Shown here: positions 1-5,223 of the stretch, piece by piece
How the letters are laid out: the number at the start of each line of letters is the position of its first letter
Position numbering within the stretch: the first letter of the stretch is position 1
DNA from: JAQTTT01 sp041652755
Lineage (GTDB): Archaea > Nanobdellota > Nanobdellia > Tiddalikarchaeales > Tiddalikarchaeaceae
Assembly (NCBI GenBank): GCA_041652755.1
Contig: JBAZGS010000024.1
Location: 1 to 5,223, forward strand
Direction of reading: 5' to 3'
DNA: 5,223 bases
Made by a program: the position numbers and the translations under genes
The notes under the pieces: model-generated
Told to the model about the DNA's origin: nothing
Seen by the model: only the letters and a program-made list of their open reading frames with translations
Database searches by the model: none

Positions 1-16
1 AAGAAAATTATGAAGT

Positions 17-91
17 TGTCCCAGCCGGGATTTGAACCCGGGTTATCGGCTTGAGAGGCTGATGTCCTTGACCGAACTAGACTACTGGGGC
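17..91 (-). tRNA. tRNA-Glu, anticodon CUC
   Basis: Read on the minus strand, the sequence folds as a full cloverleaf that decodes GAG. The acceptor 5' strand is GCCCCAG (91-85) and the 3' strand is CTGGGAC (24-18), followed by discriminator A at 17. The D stem is GTCT/GGAC with GG in the loop (73-72). The anticodon loop is CCTCTCAA-like, with C34-U35-C36 at 55-53. The variable region is short. The T arm is a perfect CCGGG/CCCGG stem around a TTCAAAT loop. CCA is not encoded, as is usual in archaea. There is no intron and the gene is not split. Two stem positions are not Watson-Crick: C2.A71 (90/19) and A29.C41 (60/48). Everything else supports a working tRNA. The minus-strand sequence after it (16-1) is T-rich and could end the transcript, but no clear terminator is visible. 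Confidence 0.93.
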
Positions 92-120
92 ATTATATAG
101 TTATTTAGTTATTTTGCGTT

Positions 121-137
121 TTTTAAATATTATTAAT
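121..137 (-). promoter_or_regulatory. Likely TATA-type promoter of the tRNA gene
   Basis: On the minus strand this reads as a purine-rich stretch followed by TATTTAAA (129-122). The box centre lies about 33 bp upstream of the mature tRNA 5' end. That would give a start near 97-99 and a leader of a few bases for RNase P to remove. The spacer is so AT-rich that TATA-like words are expected by chance, so the position relative to the gene is the main support. Confidence 0.4.
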
Positions 138-158
138 TCTTTTTTTTTTAAAAAGAAT
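136..158. repeat. Perfect 9-bp inverted repeat with T5 loop
   Basis: The left arm ATTCTTTTT (136-144) and right arm AAAAAGAAT (150-158) are exact reverse complements around TTTTT (145-149). The repeat lies in the divergent spacer and its right arm overlaps the purine-rich stretch just upstream of the TATA box of the large gene. It could be a regulator site, or simply low-complexity AT sequence. On the minus strand it would give an A-tract, and on the plus strand a T10 run. Function is unknown. Confidence 0.45.
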
Positions 159-168
159 ACTTATAAAA
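152..168 (+). promoter_or_regulatory. BRE/TATA promoter of the large surface-protein gene
   Basis: A purine-rich BRE-like stretch (AAAGAA, 152-157) is followed by the TATA-like box TTATAAAA (161-168). The centre of the box is about 27 bp before the ATG at 192. Archaeal initiation about 25 bp downstream of the TATA centre would put the transcript start at or next to the start codon, so the mRNA is probably leaderless. This agrees with the absence of any GGAGG/GGTGA-like ribosome binding site before the ATG. Confidence 0.55.
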
Positions 169-191
169 ATAATTAGTGAATTTAAATATTG

Positions 192-275
192 ATGAAATCA
201 ATCACTCCTGTTATTAGTGTCATTCTACTCATCTTAATCACTATTGTTGCAAGCGTTACAGCGTTCTTTTTTGTG
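192..275 (+). other. Type IV prepilin-like leader and membrane helix (residues 1-28)
   Basis: The protein starts with a three-residue leader MKS, then ITPVIS and an unbroken hydrophobic stretch to V28. This matches the archaeal type IV pilin N-terminal family (formerly DUF1628), which typically has a K-G/S leader, then I-[ST]-P-V-I and a leucine/isoleucine-rich helix. A prepilin peptidase of the PibD/FlaK type would be expected to cut between S3 and I4. Before or without assembly, the helix holds the protein in the membrane with the rest outside. The classical bacterial Glu at position 5 of the mature chain is absent, as is usual for this archaeal group. Confidence 0.85.
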
Positions 276-3200
276 AACACTATTGGCAATAATTTATTAA
301 GCCAATCAGGTAATCAAGCTTCGCAAACTACTGGTTATTGCTCAAGAATCAGGCTTTTAAGCATGGATGCTGATAGGATAAGGGTTCAAAATAATGGTTG
401 CGGCTCAATTAGCGACGTTGTTGTTTTCATTAATGGAGAGCCAACGAATTTTAACCTTGATTTTCCAATAGGTGAAGGTGAAATTGGAGAGATTCTATTA
501 AGCAATCTGGATATTGGCTATTATGAGATTATTATAATGCTTGATAACGGGCTGACCCAGAAAATGTCCTATAATTCCACTCAAAGAAGCACGAATTACA
601 CTTTTACTTACCCTATTTCTTATTTTGCAGGGCAAAACAGTTTATTGGTTGACATTAACGAGCCAAATATCACTTATATTAGGCTTCCTAGCAATGCTGA
701 TATTAATTCGCTAAGCTTAACTATTAATACTCCTGAAGTTTTTAGCGATTCAGCTGTTGATTTTGACCTGTCTTTTTCAGATGTTTTAGGCTATGGCTAT
801 GAAGGGGATGATTTATTATTTTTTCATAATGTTAATGATTCTGATGATTATTTAAGCATTAATGCAAGCCAATTCTCTTTTGTAGGCAATGATGTTGAAT
901 TCATTGGTTCTTACAATTTTTTGAATTTTTCAAGTGATTATGGTGGTGATGATAAAGGAACAGTTACTTACAAAAACGGTTTTATTCAAGGCTTGCAAAA
1001 AATAACCTCCAGCTCTTTTTTATACTTTAATTACTCTTCATCAACCCATGATTTGCTTAACGCTACAATCAATTCAAACAATTATGATTACATTTCTTTA
1101 ATTGTAGATGATGACAATGATAAATATTTTTTTTACACTAATTCCACTGATTACTTGTTTGTTTCATCAACATCTAATGGCGGCTTTTTTGATTTAGGCA
1201 CTAACTCTTTAGTTTTGGATATGCCTTTATTAAAAGGTGAAAATTCTTATTTTTTCAATTATGACAGTGAGCATGAAATTCTTCGCGCAATAGTAACAAG
1301 GAATTATAATGCTTCAGAAGATGATGATGAATCCTTCAGGGATATTGTTTACCTTGAAAGTGAAGATGGAATAACCTGGTCCGAGCCTGAAGTGATAATC
1401 AGCATGTATAAGTATGATTATTCAACTTTGCCATTATCTAATTTTTATTTGGCCTCAAATTCTGCAGGGGATTTGTTGTTTATTCTATCAGAGAGCCTAA
1501 TTGGCGGAACTGACACTTTCATGTATAAGAAAACTTTCGGAGGTTCTTGGCAGAAAGTGAATCAGATAAATAATTGCATTAACAAATTCTTCTACCATAA
1601 CCTAATCTCTGATGGGAACACGCTTAATTTTTTCTGCTTGCCAGTTAAGGGAATAATGTCTTTTGAAACATTCAATTATTATTATGAAAGCAGCAATTTC
1701 GGAAGCTCATGGACTGGCCCCTTCAAAGGATATTATTCATTCAATGAAGATGAATCTCCATTGTTATTTATGGGAAGATTAAATGATGAGGGTAAGATTT
1801 TTGGGTTATCTGTTGACATGAATGTTGGATTGGCATTTTCATCAGGATTCAGTCTTGTTCCAGGAACTTTTGGTTACAGGGAAGAAGGCAGCCCGTATGT
1901 TTCATTAAGGGTTGGAGAGACCCAGGTTTTGTCCAATTATTCTTTAAGCAGCAGGTCATATTCTGTTAATATTAAAGATTATGTTGATTCTTATCTTTCT
2001 GGCTGCAGCCACTCATGTGATATTCCTATTTATTTAGATTCTAATTCTTCAATGAATATTAGCTTAAGCCTTTCAGGAAATTATCAGTTGCCTGATTTTC
2101 AGATGTATTCCTTGACTTCAGGAATAACAAAGCAAAGCTATTCAAATTCTTTATCTAGCCAAGATTTATTCTTTACAGTGCTCAAAAATGATTCAATTGC
2201 TGGAGTTTCTGCATTTTTTGACTTTAAAGATTCAATGATATCAACAGAGTACTTGGGCATTAATTCAAGATTAGATGTTAAAACAATGCCTATTTATGGA
2301 AACAAGGAGTTGTTTGTAATCTCTTCATCAATAAGGCATGGGAATTTGTTTGATTTAATGATTTCAAAAAGCACTGATTTGGGAGAAACATGGACTGGCT
2401 ATGAATCAGTCATTAATGGCAGCTCATTTTCTACGGGTTTAAACCTGCCTTATAATCCTATGGTTTTAAAAAATAATTACCTTCATGGATTTGTCAATAG
2501 GACTGTGTATTTTAACTATTCACTGGATTCAAAAGTTTTGCTTACTCAGGACTTTAGTGATGTTTTCACCCAGGATATTTATTACAGCAATCTAACTAAT
2601 GATTTGTATATTGTTTATATTAACTTAAGCAATGACAACTTATATTTTGCAAAAAACAATGATTACTCTAATGCAGTTAGCATAAATGAGACTTTGGAGG
2701 TAAGCTATTCATCCCTTTATGACAATTATTTGGGTGCAGGTTCAATTATTGAAAATGAAAATGGCATCCATATATTAATTGATGGGGCGCATAGCGGAGT
2801 TAATGATTTATATTATCTTAATAGTTCAGATAATGGGGCAAGCTGGAGCACTACATTTTTCCATTCATTCACTTTTTCAGGAAATATTTTGCCTTTGAAT
2901 TTTCTTATGAATGGAAATAATGCTTTTGTTTATTGGAATATTGGCTCTGATAACCCTTATTATAATTATATCAGGTTCATTGATGGAGAATGGGGTGATG
3001 TTATCTCAGTTTCAGGCTATTCGAACTTTGTTGCTGATAATAATGGCTCAAAGATTTATGCAGGAATTAATAGTGCTGAAAGAACAGTATTTATTCCAAA
3101 ATACACTTATGGTTTCATGACTGTAAGTAATGATTTTGGGTTAACCTGGTCAACACCTACTTATGCTTTCAAGGATTATAATACTAAAACCTTGGCTGCT

Positions 3201-5030
3201 TTCCCTAAATTCTTCTTTGACATGCCTTATATTTACGGATTTTATTATAATTATAACCCTTTTCCATCTGAGCCAATTAATTACATAAACAAATTTTCAG
3301 AACTGCAGTCAATTAATCCAAAATTATCAATAAGTACTGATATTGTTTGGCAGGCAAGCGGTGCACAAAGCGGGTTAATTAATATTTCAGGATTTTCTTC
3401 AACAATTAATGATTACTCTGATTCTTGCATTGGAGAATCTTGCGAGATTCCTTTAATTTTTAATTCTTCAACTAATAATAATTTTGAATTGTCTTATTTT
3501 GGATTGACTACTGAATCAACTAAGTGCTCAATTTCTAATCCTTGCGATGACAATAATGTCTGCACTTACAATGATTGCATAGATAATGCTTGCCAGTTTT
3601 TGCCAATACCTGAGAGTAATGTTACAGGTTGCGCTTTGTCAGTAGGGTGCTTTAATGAATACAAGGGAGAATATGGTGTTAGCTGCAGGTGCTTAAATGG
3701 CAGGTGCAGGGATTCATGCGGCGATAATGTTTGCCAAGCATGGGAATCAGCGTTTTTATGTTCAGAGGATTGCTTAGGCTTTTTCCCTGAGCAAATAATA
3801 AAGCTTGATTTAGTGGATGAAATGAGCGGAGAAAACGCTAATTATGGCCTATGCGCTATGGATTTTACTGGTGATGGAAAATTAGAAATAGTGGCTGTAA
3901 AAAAAGGAGTTAATTCATATAATTTATCTATTTATAATTACACTAATAATGAACTTGTTTTTGAAAGGGAGAAACTAATTCCTCATTCAGGAGAGGTTAT
4001 GCCTTATATGGATTGCGGAAATTTGTCCAACCCTGAAGGATTAAAAGTTGTAGTAGTTGGCTCTGTTGATGAATCTGCTTTTATTGATATAATTAACATA
4101 ACAACTGATTCAATTAATGTTGAAAACTCGTCAGAGTTTTACTTGCTTAATAGCTCAGGATTTGAATTAAGTGATGCTGGCATTTACAGTTTAGTTATAG
4201 GTGATTTGGATGGAGGGGATAATGAGATTTATTTTAAGGGAAGAGGATATTATGGATCAACTAGGTATTCATTGCTTTACAGGTATAATTACACTGACAA
4301 TAATATAATTCTTGATGATAAAATTGACATTGAGAGCAATTTTGTTGGTGGTGAAATGATTATTTCAAGATTTAATGATTCAAAGGCATCCAATGAGCTT
4401 ATTTTTTCAACATATAATTCCAATTATAATAATTTGAAGTTTTATTCTTATGAAAATGGATTAATATTGGATAATTCTGTTCAGGTTTCTTCACTGCTTC
4501 CAGCTACAATATCAAGAACTTCAATTACTTCAATTGATGTAACTGGTGATTCATATGATGAAATATTTGTATTGTATGACAGTTCAGCCACTCCGTACAT
4601 GTCAACATTAAAGGTTTATTCAATAAATTCAGGAGTTTTAAGCATTTTAGATTCTGATGAAATCTTTATTGATTCAAAAGATACATTCTCAGTTGTTTTA
4701 GCTTCTGATAACTTTGACTCAACTCCTGATACAGAAATAGTTGCTTTCTTGCTTACAGGGAATTGCCCCCAAGGAATTGATTCTTATTTCAGGGTTTATA
4801 ACTTCACCTCAGGCCAGCTGAATCTTAAAAATCAGAGAAAAATAAACGATATTGAAGGCTTAAAAATAGGCAATATAGCTTCATATTTTTTAAGCAACTT
4901 CAAGAGCGCTGATTTAAATGATGATGGAATCTCTGACTTATTGCTGAATGGATTCTTATCAAATTATCCATGCTCATTGTATGCTGATTATTACAATTCT
5001 TTCGTTTTTTACCAATACAGGGATGAATAA
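192..5030 (+). CDS. Giant prepilin-anchored surface protein with three beta-propellers (predicted adhesin)
   Basis: This is a 1612-residue protein ending in TAA. I chose the ATG at 192 over the TTG at 189 because it starts the type IV pilin leader (MKS, then ITPVISVILL...) and fits a leaderless transcript. Visible order: leader and membrane helix 1-28; pilin-like head about 48-130 with Cys50 and Cys70; beta-rich region about 149-269; Asp-box propeller about 270-568; two-Cys module 569-631; second Asp-box propeller about 632-1042; second two-Cys module 1043-1105; 14-Cys region 1112-1194; FG-GAP-like seven-repeat propeller about 1197-1612. There is no second membrane segment, so almost the whole chain should lie outside the cell, held by its N-terminus. 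About 34 N-X-S/T sequons and very high Asn, Ser, Tyr and Asp content fit a secreted glycoprotein. No sialidase catalytic residues were found. Adhesion, host or partner recognition, or polymer binding is inferred; assembly into a pilus as a minor or tip subunit is possible but unproven. No known gene name applies. Confidence 0.95.
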   Translation: MKSITPVISVILLILITIVASVTAFFFVNTIGNNLLSQSGNQASQTTGYCSRIRLLSMDADRIRVQNNGCGSISDVVVFINGEPTNFNLDFPIGEGEIGEILLSNLDIGYYEIIIMLDNGLTQKMSYNSTQRSTNYTFTYPISYFAGQNSLLVDINEPNITYIRLPSNADINSLSLTINTPEVFSDSAVDFDLSFSDVLGYGYEGDDLLFFHNVNDSDDYLSINASQFSFVGNDVEFIGSYNFLNFSSDYGGDDKGTVTYKNGFIQGLQKITSSSFLYFNYSSSTHDLLNATINSNNYDYISLIVDDDNDKYFFYTNSTDYLFVSSTSNGGFFDLGTNSLVLDMPLLKGENSYFFNYDSEHEILRAIVTRNYNASEDDDESFRDIVYLESEDGITWSEPEVIISMYKYDYSTLPLSNFYLASNSAGDLLFILSESLIGGTDTFMYKKTFGGSWQKVNQINNCINKFFYHNLISDGNTLNFFCLPVKGIMSFETFNYYYESSNFGSSWTGPFKGYYSFNEDESPLLFMGRLNDEGKIFGLSVDMNVGLAFSSGFSLVPGTFGYREEGSPYVSLRVGETQVLSNYSLSSRSYSVNIKDYVDSYLSGCSHSCDIPIYLDSNSSMNISLSLSGNYQLPDFQMYSLTSGITKQSYSNSLSSQDLFFTVLKNDSIAGVSAFFDFKDSMISTEYLGINSRLDVKTMPIYGNKELFVISSSIRHGNLFDLMISKSTDLGETWTGYESVINGSSFSTGLNLPYNPMVLKNNYLHGFVNRTVYFNYSLDSKVLLTQDFSDVFTQDIYYSNLTNDLYIVYINLSNDNLYFAKNNDYSNAVSINETLEVSYSSLYDNYLGAGSIIENENGIHILIDGAHSGVNDLYYLNSSDNGASWSTTFFHSFTFSGNILPLNFLMNGNNAFVYWNIGSDNPYYNYIRFIDGEWGDVISVSGYSNFVADNNGSKIYAGINSAERTVFIPKYTYGFMTVSNDFGLTWSTPTYAFKDYNTKTLAAFPKFFFDMPYIYGFYYNYNPFPSEPINYINKFSELQSINPKLSISTDIVWQASGAQSGLINISGFSSTINDYSDSCIGESCEIPLIFNSSTNNNFELSYFGLTTESTKCSISNPCDDNNVCTYNDCIDNACQFLPIPESNVTGCALSVGCFNEYKGEYGVSCRCLNGRCRDSCGDNVCQAWESAFLCSEDCLGFFPEQIIKLDLVDEMSGENANYGLCAMDFTGDGKLEIVAVKKGVNSYNLSIYNYTNNELVFEREKLIPHSGEVMPYMDCGNLSNPEGLKVVVVGSVDESAFIDIINITTDSINVENSSEFYLLNSSGFELSDAGIYSLVIGDLDGGDNEIYFKGRGYYGSTRYSLLYRYNYTDNNIILDDKIDIESNFVGGEMIISRFNDSKASNELIFSTYNSNYNNLKFYSYENGLILDNSVQVSSLLPATISRTSITSIDVTGDSYDEIFVLYDSSATPYMSTLKVYSINSGVLSILDSDEIFIDSKDTFSVVLASDNFDSTPDTEIVAFLLTGNCPQGIDSYFRVYNFTSGQLNLKNQRKINDIEGLKIGNIASYFLSNFKSADLNDDGISDLLLNGFLSNYPCSLYADYYNSFVFYQYRDE
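333..581 (+). other. Small pilin-like beta head (residues ~48-130)
   Basis: After a polar linker, the chain shows the usual archaeal pilin head pattern: a strand with RIRVQNNG, then SDVVVFINGE, a glycine-rich turn (IGEGEIGEI) and a strand ending in GYYEIIIMLDNG. Small archaeal pilins often consist of only this unit. Cys50 and Cys70 are well placed for a disulfide. The assignment rests on pattern recall rather than alignment. Confidence 0.55.
999..1895 (+). other. First sialidase-like Asp-box propeller (residues ~270-568)
   Basis: Asp-box-like turns (S-x-D-x-G-x-[ST]-W) occur here at residues 389-396 (E-S-E-D-G-I-T-W) and 500-507 (S-S-N-F-G-S-S-W). Degenerate versions are at 326-333 (S-T-S-N-G-G-F-F) and 447-453 (K-T-F-G-G-S-W). 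Between them are short beta strands with the blade pattern seen in BNR/sialidase-fold proteins. Asp boxes lie on the face away from the active site and mark the fold, not activity. The Arg triad and FRIP motif of true sialidases were not found. Boundaries are approximate. Confidence 0.7.
1896..2084 (+). repeat. Two-Cys beta module, copy A (residues 569-631)
   Basis: This copy has a strand-rich lead-in (YVSLRVGE), a segment VNIKDYVDSYL, then C605-x3-C609 directly followed by DIPIYLDSNSS and a last strand NISLSLSG. It matches copy B (residues 1043-1105) in order, spacing and key residues: a C...C-[DE]-I-P-[IL] core, then a Ser/Asn-rich turn and a strand. The two cysteines probably form a disulfide. 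Each copy follows an Asp-box propeller, so it may cap the propeller or act as a spacer. Confidence 0.7.
2085..3317 (+). other. Second sialidase-like Asp-box propeller (residues ~632-1042)
   Basis: This region holds three near-perfect Asp boxes: residues 727-734 (S-T-D-L-G-E-T-W), 878-885 (S-S-D-N-G-A-S-W) and 979-986 (S-N-D-F-G-L-T-W). They are separated by beta-rich blades such as IHILIDGAHSGVNDLYYL. The boxes are better preserved than in the first propeller and the region is longer (about 410 residues), enough for a full propeller. No catalytic residues were recognised. Ligand binding is a possible role, but nothing in the sequence names the ligand. Confidence 0.8.
3318..3506 (+). repeat. 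Two-Cys beta module, copy B (residues 1043-1105)
   Basis: This is the second copy of the module at residues 569-631. It has a strand KLSIST, then LINISGF, then C1079-x4-C1084 followed by EIPLIFNSST and the strand FELSYFG. It directly precedes the Cys-rich region. The copies are diverged at the DNA level, so the duplication is old. From memory, similar modules (C...C-x-[VI]-P-L followed by a strand) occur near beta-sandwich repeats in other archaeal surface proteins; this recall was not checked. Confidence 0.7.
3525..3773 (+). other. Cys-rich region with 14 cysteines (residues 1112-1194)
   Basis: Cysteines are at 1112, 1118, 1124, 1129, 1134, 1147, 1153, 1165, 1167, 1172, 1176, 1181, 1190 and 1194. 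The first part (C-D-D-N-N-V-C-T-Y-N-D-C-I-D-N-A-C) fits the C-D-D-x-N-x-C-T-x-D-x-C-x-x-x-x-C pattern seen in many secreted archaeal and bacterial proteins. The last part (C-G-D-N-V-C-Q-A-W-E-S-A-F-L-C-S-E-D-C) fits the C-G-[ND]-x-x-C-x-x-x-E-x-x-x-x-C-x-x-D-C motif often found between domains of such proteins. The even count suggests up to seven disulfides and a rigid joint before the last propeller. Confidence 0.8.
3780..5027 (+). other. C-terminal FG-GAP/VCBS-like seven-repeat propeller (residues ~1197-1612)
   Basis: Seven repeats of about 45-65 residues each contain an acidic loop followed by [ED]-[IL] and a hydrophobic strand. The clearest loops are D1224-F-T-G-D1228-G-K-L-E-I, D1338-L-D-G-G-D-N-E-I, D1449-V-T-G-D1453-S-Y-D-E-I, D1506-N-F-D-S-T-P-D-T-E-I and D1574-L-N-D-D-G-I-S-D-L. 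Two further repeats, near residues 1275-1300 and 1393-1405, have weak loops. The pattern matches FG-GAP/VCBS/integrin-alpha-type propellers, where such loops bind Ca2+. Seven units would close one propeller that ends at the protein's C-terminus. Confidence 0.8.
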
Positions 5031-5034
5031 ATAG

Positions 5035-5049
5035 AAATATTTTTAAATA
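5035..5049 (+). promoter_or_regulatory. Likely TATA-type promoter of the downstream gene
   Basis: GAAATAT (5034-5040) could serve as a BRE-like element, followed by TTTAAATA (5042-5049). The centre of the box is about 25 bp before the ATG at 5070, which again predicts a leaderless transcript. The same geometry is seen before the large gene at 192. It implies that the downstream gene can be transcribed on its own, despite a spacer of only 39 bp. AT-richness limits confidence. Confidence 0.45.
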
Positions 5050-5058
5050 AAAATTTTT
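5040..5058 (+). terminator. Possible T-tract terminator of the large gene
   Basis: Two T5 tracts (5040-5044 and 5054-5058) follow the TAA stop by 10-30 bases. The second is part of a perfect palindrome, TAAAAATTTTTA (5048-5059). Archaeal RNA polymerase can terminate at T-rich tracts without a GC hairpin. The tracts are short and overlap the proposed promoter of the next gene, so this call is tentative. Confidence 0.3.
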
Positions 5059-5069
5059 AAGTTTAAATA

Positions 5070-5223
5070 ATGATTACTGAACAAGTCACCATATCTAATT
5101 ATGATAATCCTTTAATAAACTACTCTAATGATTTTAAATCAGCCACTTCTTTAAATGAATTGGATAACTTAATCAATGCAAAAGAGGTTTACGGAGCTCT
5201 TGAAAACATTTGCCAAGAGGATA
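5070..5223 (+). CDS. Unknown protein, N-terminal 51 codons only (runs off window)
   Basis: An open frame starts at ATG 5070, 39 bp after the stop of the large gene, and continues without a stop to the window end. The visible protein begins MITEQVTISNYDNPL and becomes probably helical and acidic (SLNELDNLINAKEVYGALEN). It has no signal peptide, pilin leader or membrane segment in the visible part, so it may be cytoplasmic. Its codon use resembles the large gene. The start is supported by the upstream TATA-like box at leaderless distance and by the lack of any other in-frame ATG nearby. I do not recognise a family. Confidence 0.75.
   Translation, partial: MITEQVTISNYDNPLINYSNDFKSATSLNELDNLINAKEVYGALENICQED

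Noticed and set aside
17..91. tRNA called as a pseudogene because of two mismatches
   Set aside because: All invariant bases, the perfect T arm, the D arm, the anticodon loop and the discriminator are intact, so a working gene is more likely.
189..191. TTG as an alternative start one codon before the ATG
   Set aside because: The ATG at 192 gives the usual short prepilin leader and better fits the TATA distance; adding one codon has no support.
678..689. I-R-L-P (residues 163-166) as a sialidase FRIP motif
   Set aside because: It lies about 100 residues before the propeller, lacks Phe/Tyr directly before Arg, and fits a beta-sandwich pattern (I-x-L-P-S-N-A-x-I) better.
1127..1134. T8 run in the large gene as a possible frameshift or slippage site
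   Set aside because: The reading frame and domain pattern continue unchanged across it; such runs are expected in AT-rich coding sequence.
2911..3120. 69-codon open frame in another plus-strand frame
   Set aside because: It lies fully inside the large gene, whose own frame shows blade strands and an Asp box right after it. It is a by-product of AT-rich codons.
1..5223. CRISPR array, insertion sequence, riboswitch or phage element
   Set aside because: No spaced direct repeats, transposase-like coding, terminal inverted repeats or structured leader were seen; nearly the whole window is one gene.

Overview
The window looks like a piece of a small, AT-rich archaeal genome. By eye it is about one third G+C, and spacers are nearly all A/T. 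Three things point to archaea: a tRNA gene with no encoded CCA; TATA-like boxes about 28-31 bp before start codons that lack a Shine-Dalgarno sequence, which suggests leaderless transcripts; and a large protein that begins with an archaeal type IV pilin-type leader. The mix of pilin-type anchor, Cys-rich modules and giant surface protein recalls DPANN archaea (Woesearchaeota/Pacearchaeota/Nanoarchaeota-like). That placement is an inference and was not tested.

Layout: (1) 17-91, minus strand, a tRNA-Glu(CUC) whose acceptor and anticodon stems each carry one C.A mismatch. (2) 92-191, a divergent AT-only spacer with a likely tRNA promoter, a perfect 9-bp inverted repeat, and a BRE/TATA promoter for the big gene. 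(3) 192-5030, plus strand, one gene of 1612 codons that fills most of the window. (4) 5031-5069, a short AT spacer with T-tracts and a TATA box. (5) 5070 to the end, the first 51 codons of a gene of unknown function.

The 1612-residue protein reads as a membrane-anchored, outward-facing modular surface protein: prepilin-like leader and membrane helix, a small pilin-like head, a beta-rich region, a sialidase-like (Asp-box) propeller, a 63-residue two-Cys module, a second Asp-box propeller, a second copy of the two-Cys module, a region with 14 cysteines, and a C-terminal FG-GAP/VCBS-like seven-repeat propeller. It has about 34 N-glycosylation sequons. A role in adhesion or recognition at the cell surface is the most reasonable inference. 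No catalytic site was recognised. The tRNA is divergently oriented and probably unrelated; nothing shows the downstream partial gene to be functionally linked.
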